Positions 54,720 through 63,215 of a stretch of DNA of 64,000 nucleotides are shown one piece after another. Location: contig NC_011886.1 of NCBI RefSeq assembly GCF_000022025.1, positions 930,001 through 994,000 on the forward strand, written 5' to 3'. Each line of letters opens with the position of its first letter. The stretch's first letter is position 1. A model generated the notes under the pieces. The model worked only from the letters and a program-made list of their open reading frames with translations. It made no database searches and had not been told where the DNA came from. The translations under genes were made by a program, and so were the position numbers. This stretch comes from Pseudarthrobacter chlorophenolicus A6 (GTDB lineage: Bacteria; Actinomycetota; Actinomycetes; Actinomycetales; Micrococcaceae).

Positions 54720-56030
54720 TTACTTCTTTGCGCTGGCGAGCATTCCTTCGACTTCCTTCTTGAAGGCGTCTGCGGCAGCCTGCGGCGTCAGCCGGTCATA
54801 CAGCACTTCGTCGGTGTAGCGCTTGATCACGTTCTGTACGCTGCCTGCACCCACCGGGGGCACCGGTGGAGCGTCCTTGATGTCCGGGGCGATGTCCTTC
54901 AGGAATGACACCACGGTGGTGTCCGCCGGCTTCAGCGTGGGCGTGATGCCCTCGACGATCTCTGTGTTGGTGGGAACGCCGCGGTCCGTCATCAGGATGG
55001 CGCCCGCCTCGGGGTTGTTGGTGAGGTAGTCGATGAACGCGGCCGCCTCCTTGGGATGCTTGGAGCGGGACGAGGCGGACCAGAACATGGTGGGCTTGTA
55101 GTACATGCCATTCTTGGCTGACGCGCCGTCCTGGCTGGGTGCGCGCAGCATCTTGATGGGGCTGCCCGTGGTGGACTCAAGGGAGCCGAGCTGGTTGGTC
55201 CACCACCAGGCCATGCCCACGCGGTTGGTGCCGAAGAGACTCTCTTCCAGGCCCGCGCCGGAGTCTTCGGTGGCTACCGTGGCCGGCGGGCTTGCCTTCG
55301 AGTCCCGCTGCTCCTTGAGCCGCTCAAAGAACGACGCAGCAGTAGCAGTGTCAAAGTCCAGTTTGCCGTCCTGGGAGTAGAGGTTCTGCCCGTGCTGCCT
55401 CAGCCAGATGATGAGGTCGGCCTCATTGCTTCCGTAGGCGGCGCCGTAGGTCTTCCCGTCGCCTGAGGCACTGATCTTGCTGGCGATGTCCAGGAACTCG
55501 TCCCAGGTCCACTTGGTGTCGTCCGGGACCGGTACGTTGGCGGCCTCGAAGACCTTGGTGTTGGCCATGATGACGTAGGCGTTCTGGCCGGTGCTCAGGC
55601 CGTACTGGGCGCCGTCGTACTGTCCCGAGGCGAGAGCCTCCTTGTCCAGCTTCGAGGTATCGATTTCCTCCTGCTTCGACAGGTCAAGGAGCGCGCCCCG
55701 CCCGCCGTACTCCGCGATGTACTTCTGGTCCATCTGGATAACGTCGGGGGCATCATTGGCAGCGGTCTTGGTGGCCAGCTTGTCCCAGTAACCGCCCCAT
55801 TCGCCGGGCTCGGACTCGATCTTGATGTTGGGGTGGCTGGCTTCGAAGGCGTCAATGACCTTCTCTGTCTGGGCGTTGAGGTATTCGTTGCCCCACCAGG
55901 CAAACCGCAGGGTGACCTGGTCGCTGCCGCCTGAACTGCCCGCGGCGCCGCAACCTGTTGCCAGCAGCGTAATTGCCAGGGCTGCAGCTCCAAGCTGGAA
56001 CCTTCGCCGGCTTACGGTTGGAATCGTCAT
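54720..56030 (-). CDS. Sugar ABC transporter substrate-binding lipoprotein (family 1)
   Basis: This 436-aa protein has an SRRRF motif followed by a hydrophobic stretch and the lipobox LLATGCG, suggesting Tat export as a lipoprotein. The mature part is a MalE/UgpB-type binding protein: LRFAWWGNEYLNAQTEKVID, VPVPDDTKWTWDEFLDIASK, and a C-terminal RGVPTNTEI. No permease genes adjoin it in either direction. ATG 56030 follows AGGAAGG. Two LacI-type operators lie 70-150 bp upstream. Confidence 0.92.
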   Translation of the reverse strand: MTIPTVSRRRFQLGAAALAITLLATGCGAAGSSGGSDQVTLRFAWWGNEYLNAQTEKVIDAFEASHPNIKIESEPGEWGGYWDKLATKTAANDAPDVIQMDQKYIAEYGGRGALLDLSKQEEIDTSKLDKEALASGQYDGAQYGLSTGQNAYVIMANTKVFEAANVPVPDDTKWTWDEFLDIASKISASGDGKTYGAAYGSNEADLIIWLRQHGQNLYSQDGKLDFDTATAASFFERLKEQRDSKASPPATVATEDSGAGLEESLFGTNRVGMAWWWTNQLGSLESTTGSPIKMLRAPSQDGASAKNGMYYKPTMFWSASSRSKHPKEAAAFIDYLTNNPEAGAILMTDRGVPTNTEIVEGITPTLKPADTTVVSFLKDIAPDIKDAPPVPPVGAGSVQNVIKRYTDEVLYDRLTPQAAADAFKKEVEGMLASAKK

Positions 56031-56101
56031 CGATGTGCCTTCCTGAAATCTTGGGCGCCTTCCCGGCGGCTGCATCGGCATCCTTGCCGTTCCGCCAGAA
56101 C

Positions 56102-56117
56102 GAGAAAGCGTTTTCTC
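56102..56117. promoter_or_regulatory. LacI-type operator candidate 1
   Basis: GAGAAAGCGTTTTCTC is a palindrome with six-base arms GAGAAA/TTTCTC around GCGT, typical of sugar-responsive LacI-family operators. Confidence 0.7.
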
Positions 56118-56166
56118 ATTCGATACAGTGATTCTGTCCCTGTTGGACGCGGGCAGTCAAGAGTTT

Positions 56167-56182
56167 GGGTAAACGTTTTCCC
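56167..56182. promoter_or_regulatory. LacI-type operator candidate 2
   Basis: GGGTAAACGTTTTCCC has a central AAACGTTT with GGG/CCC ends. It begins 65 bp from the first site, so looping or cooperative binding is possible. Confidence 0.65.
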
Positions 56183-56283
56183 GCGCGGCCTTTTTCATCC
56201 GGCAGAGGCTCCGGCTTCCGTGCTGTCCCGCTTGCGGCTGCCACCGTTGAGGCATTGTCGGAGAGGTCTGGCAGGATGGACCG

Positions 56284-57360
56284 GTGACGATTACTGCAGC
56301 GGCTGACGGTTCGGCCTTGGGAAACCCCGGCCCTGCCGGATGGGCCTGGTACGTGAATGACGAGTGCTGGCGAGCCGGCGGGTGGCCCCACGGAACCAAC
56401 AACCAGGGCGAACTTATGGCAGTGCTGGATCTGCTGCGTGCAACCGCGCACGTCCGGCAGGAGGACCTCCACATCCTTTGCGACAGCCAGTACGTCATCA
56501 ACTCGATCACCAAGTGGATGCCCGGCTGGAAGCGGAAGGGCTGGCGCAAGGCGGACGGCAAGCCGGTCCTTAATGTTGAGCTCCTCAAGGAACTCGACCG
56601 TGAGCTTGCGGGGCGCAAATACACCTTTGAGTGGGTGAAAGGCCATGCCGGCCATGACCTCAACGAGGCCGCAGACGAGCGGGCCAGGGCGGCAGCCACG
56701 GCTTACCAGCAGGGCGTTGCTGCCCGGTCCGGACCTGGATTCCCAGGCCACCAGCACGGAGCCGGAGACGGCGCAACGGTGCAGGCCGGCACGCAAACGG
56801 CTGCCACCCGGGTTGCCGGCGAACAGCCTTCCACCGATCAGGGTGCCGCATCGCAGCGTTCGGCGGTGCCACCGTCTGCCGCACGGCCTGCCGCCAAGGC
56901 CGGGCCGGACCTGTTCACCGACCCCGGGCTCTTCGGCGACCCAAAGCTTTTCAGCGAACCGGATCTCTTCAGTGAGCTGGGCAGCGACGCCTTCGGCGAA
57001 GAACCGGACGCGGCAGAGTCATCCGCTGAAGCGCAGGTGGAGGAACTCGAACGGGAGCTCCTGGGCCCCCTTGTCCGTGGCGACATGGGCCGCACGGCCG
57101 TCCTGCTGCATCCGGACTTCATGGAGATCGGCAGTTCGGGCCGGGTCTGGACCCGGGACGCCATGATGATGGCCCTCGAAGAGGACCCGGGAGAGCGGAC
57201 CGATATCGAGATCCTCGGGACCGACCGCGTCGGCACCAGCGCTGTCCTGCTGACCTACCGAAGCTTCGCCCGCTCCGGCACCACCCTGAGAAGCTCACTG
57301 TGGGTGCTCGACGGCGGCCGCTGGCGGCTGAGATTCCACCAAGGCACGCCGGAGGCATAG
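56284..57360 (+). CDS. Ribonuclease HI with C-terminal DUF4440 (NTF2-like) domain
   Basis: This 358-aa protein joins two domains. Residues 1-145 form RNase HI, which cuts RNA in RNA-DNA hybrids: Asp8, Glu43, Asp67 and Asp131 are the carboxylates, with His121 in WVKGHAGHDLNEAADERA. A long low-complexity linker (about 145-245) leads to a DUF4440/SnoaL-like domain (about 248-356: RGDMGRTAVLLHPDFMEIG; TYRSFARSGTTLRSSLWVLD). The C-terminal domain's ligand is unknown. GTG 56284 is the start. The helical hybrid-binding domain of bacterial RNase HI is replaced here by the NTF2-like fold. Confidence 0.88.
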   Translation: MTITAAADGSALGNPGPAGWAWYVNDECWRAGGWPHGTNNQGELMAVLDLLRATAHVRQEDLHILCDSQYVINSITKWMPGWKRKGWRKADGKPVLNVELLKELDRELAGRKYTFEWVKGHAGHDLNEAADERARAAATAYQQGVAARSGPGFPGHQHGAGDGATVQAGTQTAATRVAGEQPSTDQGAASQRSAVPPSAARPAAKAGPDLFTDPGLFGDPKLFSEPDLFSELGSDAFGEEPDAAESSAEAQVEELERELLGPLVRGDMGRTAVLLHPDFMEIGSSGRVWTRDAMMMALEEDPGERTDIEILGTDRVGTSAVLLTYRSFARSGTTLRSSLWVLDGGRWRLRFHQGTPEA

Positions 57361-57365
57361 AGCAA

Positions 57366-57653
57366 CTAGCTGAAGCGCTGCGTGTTTCCCTGCTCCGCCT
57401 GGGCGTAGCTGGCCGCAGCGGAGGCCAGCGCTGCATTGATGGAGGCCAGCGAGGCTTCCACCCTGCCCTGCGTGATGGTCCACTCGGTGATCAATGCCTG
57501 GAAGTTTGTAGCCGCAGAGCCCCGCCAGGACCCCTGGAGCTCATCGAGGCCGCGCTTCATGGACTGGACGTCGGTGCTGATCCTGTCCACGGTGGCTTGA
57601 ACGCTGGCCGACTTCAGTTGCAGGAGTTCGGTATCGACGGAGATGATGCTCAT
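57366..57653 (-). CDS. WXG100-family (ESAT-6-like) protein
   Basis: This 95-aa helical hairpin protein has the WxG turn as W43-R44-G45 in LQGSWRGSAATNF, the normal position. WXG100 proteins are substrates or partners of type VII (ESX) secretion. No EccC ATPase or other ESX genes are in the window, and no second WXG100 partner is adjacent. ATG 57653 follows AAAGGGA. It lies downstream of the two-component system on the same strand, about 110 nt away. Confidence 0.9.
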   Translation of the reverse strand: MSIISVDTELLQLKSASVQATVDRISTDVQSMKRGLDELQGSWRGSAATNFQALITEWTITQGRVEASLASINAALASAAASYAQAEQGNTQRFS

Positions 57654-57763
57654 GGCTGTCCCTTTCGCTCGCGGCGGGGAAACGCAGGTTTCCCTGGCCC
57701 GGCTGGTCCGGGCCGCTAAGACGAGCCTAGGGACGGTCAATGTGGCGGGCCACGGCCATGGAG

Positions 57764-59239
57764 CTATATGTGGATAACCTTGCCGTCGCTGGCCTCGTTC
57801 TCGCTGTCCGCCGCGGCCTCGTCCCGGTACGGCAGGCTAACCACCATGGTGGCGCCCCCGCCGTCGGTCTCCTGTACGCGGACAGAACCGCCGTGTGAAC
57901 CAACAATCGCCGCAACGATGGCCAGGCCCAGGCCGCTGCCGCCGGTGTCGCGTGTCCGCGAGGTATCTGCACGGTAGAAACGTTCAAAGACCTTTGACGC
58001 GTCCTCCTCGGAGATGCCCGGGCCATGGTCCCGTACCTCAACCACCGAGCGCTGCTGCCCGTCCACCGTCCGCACGCCGACAGCCAGCTCGATGGGGCTG
58101 CCTTCGGGGGTGTAGCGCAGCGCGTTGCCCACCAGGTTTCCCAGCACCTGCCGGATTTTGGCCTCATCGCCGAGTACCGGTGCGGGCTTGGCCGGTCCGT
58201 CGTCGAGTCCGGCAAGCGTGATTACACGGGAGCGGTCGCTGGCCTGGGTGTCCACTACGGCATCATGGGCAATGAGCTGGAGGTCAACGGGCTTTTGCTG
58301 CAGCGGGCGCTGCTCGTCCAGTCGGGCCAGGAGGAGGAGGTCCTCCACCATGGAACCCATGCGCTTGGCTTCGCTTTCGATCCGCCCCATGGCCGTGGCA
58401 ACGTCCTCGTCCGTGGTCAGGGCTCCGTGGCGGTAGAGCTCGGAGAAGCCGCGGATGGTTACCAGCGGGGTCCTCAGTTCGTGCGACGCGTCCGCGGCGA
58501 AGCGCCTCATCCGGGCTTCGGATGCTGTGCGGGCCGCGAAGGCCGTCTCGATATGCGCCAGCATCGCGTTCAGGGAGCTGCTGAGCCGGCCCAGCTCGGT
58601 GGCCGGGTTTTCGACGTCCACGCGGCGGGACAAGTCTCCGGCTGCGATGGCGGCCGCGGTCTTTTCCACCCGTGCCAGTGGCCGGAAGGAGCGCGAAACA
58701 GTCCAGCTGGCAATCAGTGAGGCGAGCAGGAGCGTCAGCAGGCCGACGCCGGTGACCACCAGGGTGGCGTGCTTGAGGACGTCGTCCACGCCCTCGAGCG
58801 GAAGGCCGATGAGCACTACTGCAGGCTGGTTGTTGGACAGGACGGGGACGGCCACAACCCGCCAGTTCTCTCCGTCCGTGCCGCCAACCTGGAAGGGGAC
58901 GGTGTCGCGGGCCCGTGCTTGCTCCGGGCTGATGAAACTGACGGCCGGATGGTTGTCCGGGTCGCCGCCGAGCCTGAGCGGCTCCTGGTCCTGGCGGAAG
59001 AGAAGCAGGGAGTAATCGGTGGGGACCTCGGGGCTGGTGGCCTGAAGCTGCGAGAAGGACTGCTGCTTGACTGCAAGGCCCACGGCGGCGTTGAGCTTGT
59101 CGTCCACCTGGCCCTGGAGGTAGCTGTGCAGCAGCGCCAGGGTCCCGGCACCGGTCACCGTCAGGGCAATAATGAGCAGGGCCATGATCATGGCCACCAG
59201 CTGTGTCCTCAGGGACGAGGACTTCCACCGTTTCAGCAA
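57764..59239 (-). CDS. Sensor histidine kinase (HAMP, membrane-bound)
   Basis: This 491-aa kinase has TM1 (about 14-36), an extracytoplasmic sensor region (about 37-158), TM2 (about 159-180), a HAMP domain, the dimerisation/phosphoacceptor domain with His253 in DASHELRTPL, and a HATPase_c domain with GNLVGNALRYTPEG and SGLGLAIVAAIV. The stimulus is unknown. TTG 59239 begins 2 nt after the response regulator stop. It is the partner of the regulator upstream. Confidence 0.92.
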   Translation of the reverse strand: MLKRWKSSSLRTQLVAMIMALLIIALTVTGAGTLALLHSYLQGQVDDKLNAAVGLAVKQQSFSQLQATSPEVPTDYSLLLFRQDQEPLRLGGDPDNHPAVSFISPEQARARDTVPFQVGGTDGENWRVVAVPVLSNNQPAVVLIGLPLEGVDDVLKHATLVVTGVGLLTLLLASLIASWTVSRSFRPLARVEKTAAAIAAGDLSRRVDVENPATELGRLSSSLNAMLAHIETAFAARTASEARMRRFAADASHELRTPLVTIRGFSELYRHGALTTDEDVATAMGRIESEAKRMGSMVEDLLLLARLDEQRPLQQKPVDLQLIAHDAVVDTQASDRSRVITLAGLDDGPAKPAPVLGDEAKIRQVLGNLVGNALRYTPEGSPIELAVGVRTVDGQQRSVVEVRDHGPGISEEDASKVFERFYRADTSRTRDTGGSGLGLAIVAAIVGSHGGSVRVQETDGGGATMVVSLPYRDEAAADSENEASDGKVIHI

Positions 59240-59241
59240 GG

Positions 59242-59952
59242 TCAGCGCTTTTCGGCCGTCCGGAGCACGTAGCCCACGCCGCGTTTGGTCTGGATCAGGG
59301 CAGGGGCGTCGGGATCGATGTCCACCTTGCGGCGCAGGTAGGAAATGTAGGACTCCACGATAGAGGCGTCGCCGTTGAAGTCGTACTCCCAAACGTGGTC
59401 CAGGATCTGCGACTTGGACAATACGCGGTTGGGATTCAGCATCAGGTAGCGGAGCAGCTTGAACTCGGTGGGGGAGAGTTCAATGACAGTGCCGCCGCGG
59501 CGCACTTCGTGGGCGTCGTCGTCGAGTTCGAGGTCGCCCACCCGGATAACGGCGTCGTCGTCGAGGAGCGGCTGCGTGCGGCGGAGCACGGCGCGGATGC
59601 GCGCCACCACCTCATCGAGGCTGAACGGCTTGGTCACGTAGTCGTCTCCGCCCACGGTGAGCCCGGTGACTTTGTCTTCGGTGTCGTCCTTGGCGGTGAG
59701 GAACAGGACCGGGAAGTGCTTGCCGGAGGCACGCAGCCGTCGGGTGACGGTAAACCCATCCATATCAGGAAGCATGACGTCGAGGACAGCCAGGTCTGGC
59801 GCGTGGGCATCGGCGGCGGCCAGGGCATCACGGCCGTTGGCCGCGGACACCACTTCGAAGCCGGCGAACCGCAGTGACGTGGACAGCAGCTCACGGATGT
59901 TGGGTTCATCGTCAACAACGAGGAGCTTCGCTTCGGGGCCGTTCTTGTTCAT
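59242..59952 (-). CDS. OmpR/PhoB-type response regulator
   Basis: This 236-aa regulator has a receiver domain with acidic pocket VVDDE, phosphoacceptor Asp58 (LAVLDVMLPDMDGF) and Lys108 (DDYVTKPF), then a winged-helix DNA-binding domain (ELSPTEFKLLRYLMLN; SYLRRKVD). It presumably controls its own operon and perhaps the WXG100 gene downstream of the kinase. ATG 59952 follows ATGGGAAC; an inverted repeat CTCCCAG-N3-CTGGGAG lies 12 nt upstream (59965-59981). Confidence 0.93.
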   Translation of the reverse strand: MNKNGPEAKLLVVDDEPNIRELLSTSLRFAGFEVVSAANGRDALAAADAHAPDLAVLDVMLPDMDGFTVTRRLRASGKHFPVLFLTAKDDTEDKVTGLTVGGDDYVTKPFSLDEVVARIRAVLRRTQPLLDDDAVIRVGDLELDDDAHEVRRGGTVIELSPTEFKLLRYLMLNPNRVLSKSQILDHVWEYDFNGDASIVESYISYLRRKVDIDPDAPALIQTKRGVGYVLRTAEKR

Positions 59953-60278
59953 GTTCCCATCATGCTCCCAGTCTCTGGGAGTTGTCTGGATGTTCCATGG
60001 AAGAACGTTGCGTATCTTCGGCGGGCCGCGGGCGGCACCACCCACGCCCAATTTACGGGCGGACCATGGTCCCACCGGCCGCACGCGTCCACAAGGGTGG
60101 AACACCCCCTACCGGCGGCCGGTTCCCCCCTCTTATGTGGCCTCCCCACCGGCCGCCTACCCGTCCGCACGGACGTTCCCCACGTGTCGCCGGGGGCTGT
60201 TTACAGTGCCTGAAACGCCGCCGTATGGTGCTCATCTAGGAAGGTTGCGGGCAGCCTTGGCAAGGGAGGATCAGCACG
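59953..60278. other. Intergenic region between response regulator and deacetylase
   Basis: This 326-nt divergent gap holds the CTCCCAG inverted repeat near the regulator start and C-rich sequence without a coding frame. A possible promoter for the deacetylase, TTTACA-N17-GTATGG, is near 60200-60230. No RNA gene was seen. Confidence 0.4.
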
Positions 60279-61019
60279 ATGAAAAGCAAAATGGCCACCA
60301 TGGCCCTGGGCGCAGGAGCTCTTGTCATCGCCTTGCTGGCGGGCGGCCCGTCACCGTCCGCCCACGCGGCCGACGAACCCCTGGTTGGACTGACGTTCGA
60401 CGACGGGCCATCCCCACAGCGCACGGCTTTCGTCTTGGATGTCCTGAAGTCGAAGAACGTGAAAGCAACGTTCTTCCTGCAGGGGGCAAACGCACAGCTG
60501 TACCCGGACCTCGTGCGCCGGATCAAGGCCGAGGGGCACGTCATCGGTAACCACTCGTGGAACCACGCCGACTTCCTCGAGATCAGCCAAGCGGACCAAA
60601 AGCAGCAGATAGACAGCACGAATGAGGCCATCCGGGCCGTGACAGGTGAGACCCCCCGCCTCATGCGCTTCCCGTTCGGCAACAGCACACCGTACGCAAC
60701 GAATTACCTGCGGACCATCGGTCTGAGCGGCGGGATTCTCTGGCGTTGGCACATCGGCCAGCCCGGTGATTTCGAGTGCCCGGGAGCCGCCGGCGTCCAG
60801 AAGTTTGTCATGGATGAGGCAGCGCCCGGGGCCATCATCCTGCTCCATGATGCCGAAGACGTCCTGGCCTGCCCGGCTTCGCAGTGGACATACCTCGCAA
60901 CCGCCATCGACGCGCTGCGTGCCCGGGGCTACGAATTTGGGGTAGTGGCTCCGTCCGCCACCGCCAACCCGCTCAACGAGGGCTCACCCGCCGTCGTGGT
61001 TCCTCCGGCCGGCTCCTAG
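60279..61019 (+). CDS. Secreted polysaccharide deacetylase (NodB domain)
   Basis: This 246-aa carbohydrate esterase family 4 protein has a signal peptide (cleavage likely after AHA near residue 30) and NodB motifs: TFDDGP with Asp41/Asp42, metal ligands His92 and His96 in GNHSWNH, motif 3 RFPFG near 130-134, and the C-terminal LLHD with His190. It removes acetyl groups from peptidoglycan or another surface polymer. GGGAGG precedes ATG 60279. The phosphotransferase starts 3 nt after its stop. Confidence 0.9.
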   Translation: MKSKMATMALGAGALVIALLAGGPSPSAHAADEPLVGLTFDDGPSPQRTAFVLDVLKSKNVKATFFLQGANAQLYPDLVRRIKAEGHVIGNHSWNHADFLEISQADQKQQIDSTNEAIRAVTGETPRLMRFPFGNSTPYATNYLRTIGLSGGILWRWHIGQPGDFECPGAAGVQKFVMDEAAPGAIILLHDAEDVLACPASQWTYLATAIDALRARGYEFGVVAPSATANPLNEGSPAVVVPPAGS

Positions 61020-61022
61020 CCG

Positions 61023-62192
61023 GTGACCGACGCGCCGGATCTGCCCCTCCCCAGCCTGCTTCGCCAGGACCTGCCGGCAGTGGTGGACGCTGCCCTGGGC
61101 CGGCACGGCATGGAGGTCACCCGGGCCACGGCCGAAAGCATCATCCCGCCCGGTGCCAACATGACCACGGGCGGGCTCTGGCGGATCCTGGGAACGGCGC
61201 AGCAGGCCGAACCGGGCAACGAAGCGGAACCTGTCCCCTTCAGGGTCATCGCCAAGCTCACCCAGTCGCCACTGTTGTGGCCGGGTATCCAGGCTGTCCC
61301 GCCGGAGTTTCGGGAGCTGTTGGCGGCGCGCTATCCGTGGCGCACCGAGGCGCAGGCGTACGCCGCCGGGGTCAGCGCAGCATTGCCCTCCAACGCCCGG
61401 ATGCCCGTGGCTTTCCGGATCACCGAGCTGGATGCGCAGCGGATCCTCATCTGGATGGAGGACGCGGACGACGGCGGCGCCCAGGGGTGGAGCGACCAGC
61501 ACTTTGCGGAGGCTGCCTTTGTCCTGGGCAGCCTTGCGGGAAGCCCGGCCGCGGATGCGTGCGTAACGGCCGTCCCGGATGCCACGACGTCGCGGCGACT
61601 GGAGTTCTTCCTCGAGGGCGTCGGAACGCAGCTGTTTATCCCGGCGATTATGGGCGACGACGTGTGGCGGCACCCGGTGGTGGCGGGCGCAGCGGACCCT
61701 GAGGTCATCAGCGGACTGCGCAGCCTGGCGGGGAGGGCCCGGGACCTGGTGGACGTGCTCGTGGCCCTGCCGCAGTTCCCCATGCACGGCGATGCCAGCC
61801 CACAGAACCTGCTGGCCGGAGCCTCCGCCGGCGGGGACCGCGCGTTCGTCCTCATTGACTGGGGAAACTTCGGCCGGGGGCCTGCGGGCTTCGACCTGGC
61901 GCAGTTGCTGGCCGGACGGGTGAACGACGGCGACATGCCAGGCAGCGACCTCACCCGGTTGGCACCGCTGTGCGTGGACGCCTACTGCAGCGGGATGGCC
62001 GAGGCTGGAACCGAACCCGATGCTTCAGCAGTCGCCCGCGGACATGCTGCGGCCATGGCCGTGTTCACGGGGCTGCAGGCACTGCCGCTGGACCAACTGG
62101 CGGAGCCGCGCCCTGGGCTGGAGGACGTGGTGGCAGGGCGGCTGGACATGGTCCGGTTCATCCTGGGACGGTTGGACACGCTGGGAATGTAG
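61023..62192 (+). CDS. Aminoglycoside phosphotransferase-family protein
   Basis: This 389-aa cytoplasmic protein has the APH/choline-kinase fold. The catalytic loop is MHGDASPQNLL and the metal-binding motif is LIDWGNFGRGP; the N-terminal lobe has RVIAKLTQ, probably with the ATP lysine. The substrate is unknown; many members phosphorylate small metabolites, not antibiotics. GTG 61023 follows the deacetylase by 3 nt, so the two are co-transcribed although one acts outside and one inside the cell. Confidence 0.85.
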   Translation: MTDAPDLPLPSLLRQDLPAVVDAALGRHGMEVTRATAESIIPPGANMTTGGLWRILGTAQQAEPGNEAEPVPFRVIAKLTQSPLLWPGIQAVPPEFRELLAARYPWRTEAQAYAAGVSAALPSNARMPVAFRITELDAQRILIWMEDADDGGAQGWSDQHFAEAAFVLGSLAGSPAADACVTAVPDATTSRRLEFFLEGVGTQLFIPAIMGDDVWRHPVVAGAADPEVISGLRSLAGRARDLVDVLVALPQFPMHGDASPQNLLAGASAGGDRAFVLIDWGNFGRGPAGFDLAQLLAGRVNDGDMPGSDLTRLAPLCVDAYCSGMAEAGTEPDASAVARGHAAAMAVFTGLQALPLDQLAEPRPGLEDVVAGRLDMVRFILGRLDTLGM

Positions 62193-62216
62193 GCCCACGT
62201 GCCCCTTGCGCCAGGC

Positions 62217-62717
62217 TCACCATCCCAGCGTGCCGGGCTCACCCTTGAACGGCCCCACGACCCGGTCCGTAACCCAGCCGCCGTAAAAACCTCCCGCTTG
62301 GGGGCGGGCAACTTCGCCGTCCACCTCGCACCGGTCCATTGGCCCCGCATAGACTGCCACCCGGCCCGCCAGTTCCGCATAGCCGGGAAGGGGTTGCGGG
62401 TAGGACCAGGCGGCCCGCTCTGCCGACCTGCCGCCGCCGCGAACGGTGAAGTACTGGGCCTGTCCCTTGAACTCGCACCAGGTGCCTCCCTGGGCGGGGT
62501 CCAATGCGCCGGCAAGGAACGCAGCACGTGGAAGGTAGTAGACCGGTGGATGGCTGGTTTCAAGGACCCTCAGCGATTCCGTGGTCTCGGCAATCAGATC
62601 CCCGCCCAAATAGATCCTGATCAGTTCGGAGCTTGGTTCTACCCTTGGTGGGCGCGGATAGTCCCACACGGACTCCTGCCCGGGGCCGGGGACAGCCGGC
62701 ACGATGCGTTGACTCAT
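62217..62717 (-). CDS. DUF427 domain protein
   Basis: This 166-aa protein matches the DUF427 family of small beta-barrel proteins: SVWDYPRPPRVEP, then IRIYLGGDLIAETTESLRVL, YYLPRAAF and TWCEFKGQAQYF. The function is unknown. ATG 62717 gives MSQRIVPAVPGPG; the longer frame to 62870 is not family-like. It converges on the phosphotransferase gene with 24 nt between them. Confidence 0.9.
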   Translation of the reverse strand: MSQRIVPAVPGPGQESVWDYPRPPRVEPSSELIRIYLGGDLIAETTESLRVLETSHPPVYYLPRAAFLAGALDPAQGGTWCEFKGQAQYFTVRGGGRSAERAAWSYPQPLPGYAELAGRVAVYAGPMDRCEVDGEVARPQAGGFYGGWVTDRVVGPFKGEPGTLGW

Positions 62718-62953
62718 ATGTCCAGTGTGAGTCCGGGGGCCCGGTTTAGCACCCGGGAACCCAAAACACGGTAAGAACGTTCGGCGTCGCGCATCTTCCC
62801 CGGCCACCGAAGCGGGAATACAGTGATGCTTGCCGGGCGTATCGCCGGCACCAGCTGTATAACGGACCACCGCGTGCTGTTTTCATTGCTGCCGGTGGCC
62901 CCTTCCACCGTTAGTACCTGTTAGTTCCTGGCCATCGAAGGGGATAGACCAAC

Positions 62954-63211
62954 ATGACTGATCTGAACGCCACCGAAAACGCACCTGCGGGCGAACGCAC
63001 CATCCGGGATTGGGCGGACCTTGCCGAGGAGATGTGGTCATATCTCACCGGCAAGGGAGCCGCGATCAACTACCAGTTTATTGACATGACCGTGGAGGTT
63101 CCACGGGATATCGGCCCCGACGCTCCACGCGCCACGTGGAAGCTCAACGGATCCCTGCGGGTGACCACCAGCGACCGGGATGCCGCCGGGTCGGACGCGA
63201 ACCGCGGCTGA
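62954..63211 (+). CDS. Small hypothetical protein, possibly partner of the FHA protein
   Basis: This 85-aa protein is not recognised. It is acidic, with no membrane helix or signal: an N-terminal helix (TIRDWADLAEEMWSYLTGKG) followed by beta-like sequence (FIDMTVEVPRDIG; ATWKLNGSLRVTTSD). GAAGGGG lies about 10 nt before ATG. The next gene starts 4 nt after its stop, suggesting that both proteins work together. Confidence 0.7.
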   Translation: MTDLNATENAPAGERTIRDWADLAEEMWSYLTGKGAAINYQFIDMTVEVPRDIGPDAPRATWKLNGSLRVTTSDRDAAGSDANRG

Positions 63212-63215
63212 CGTC

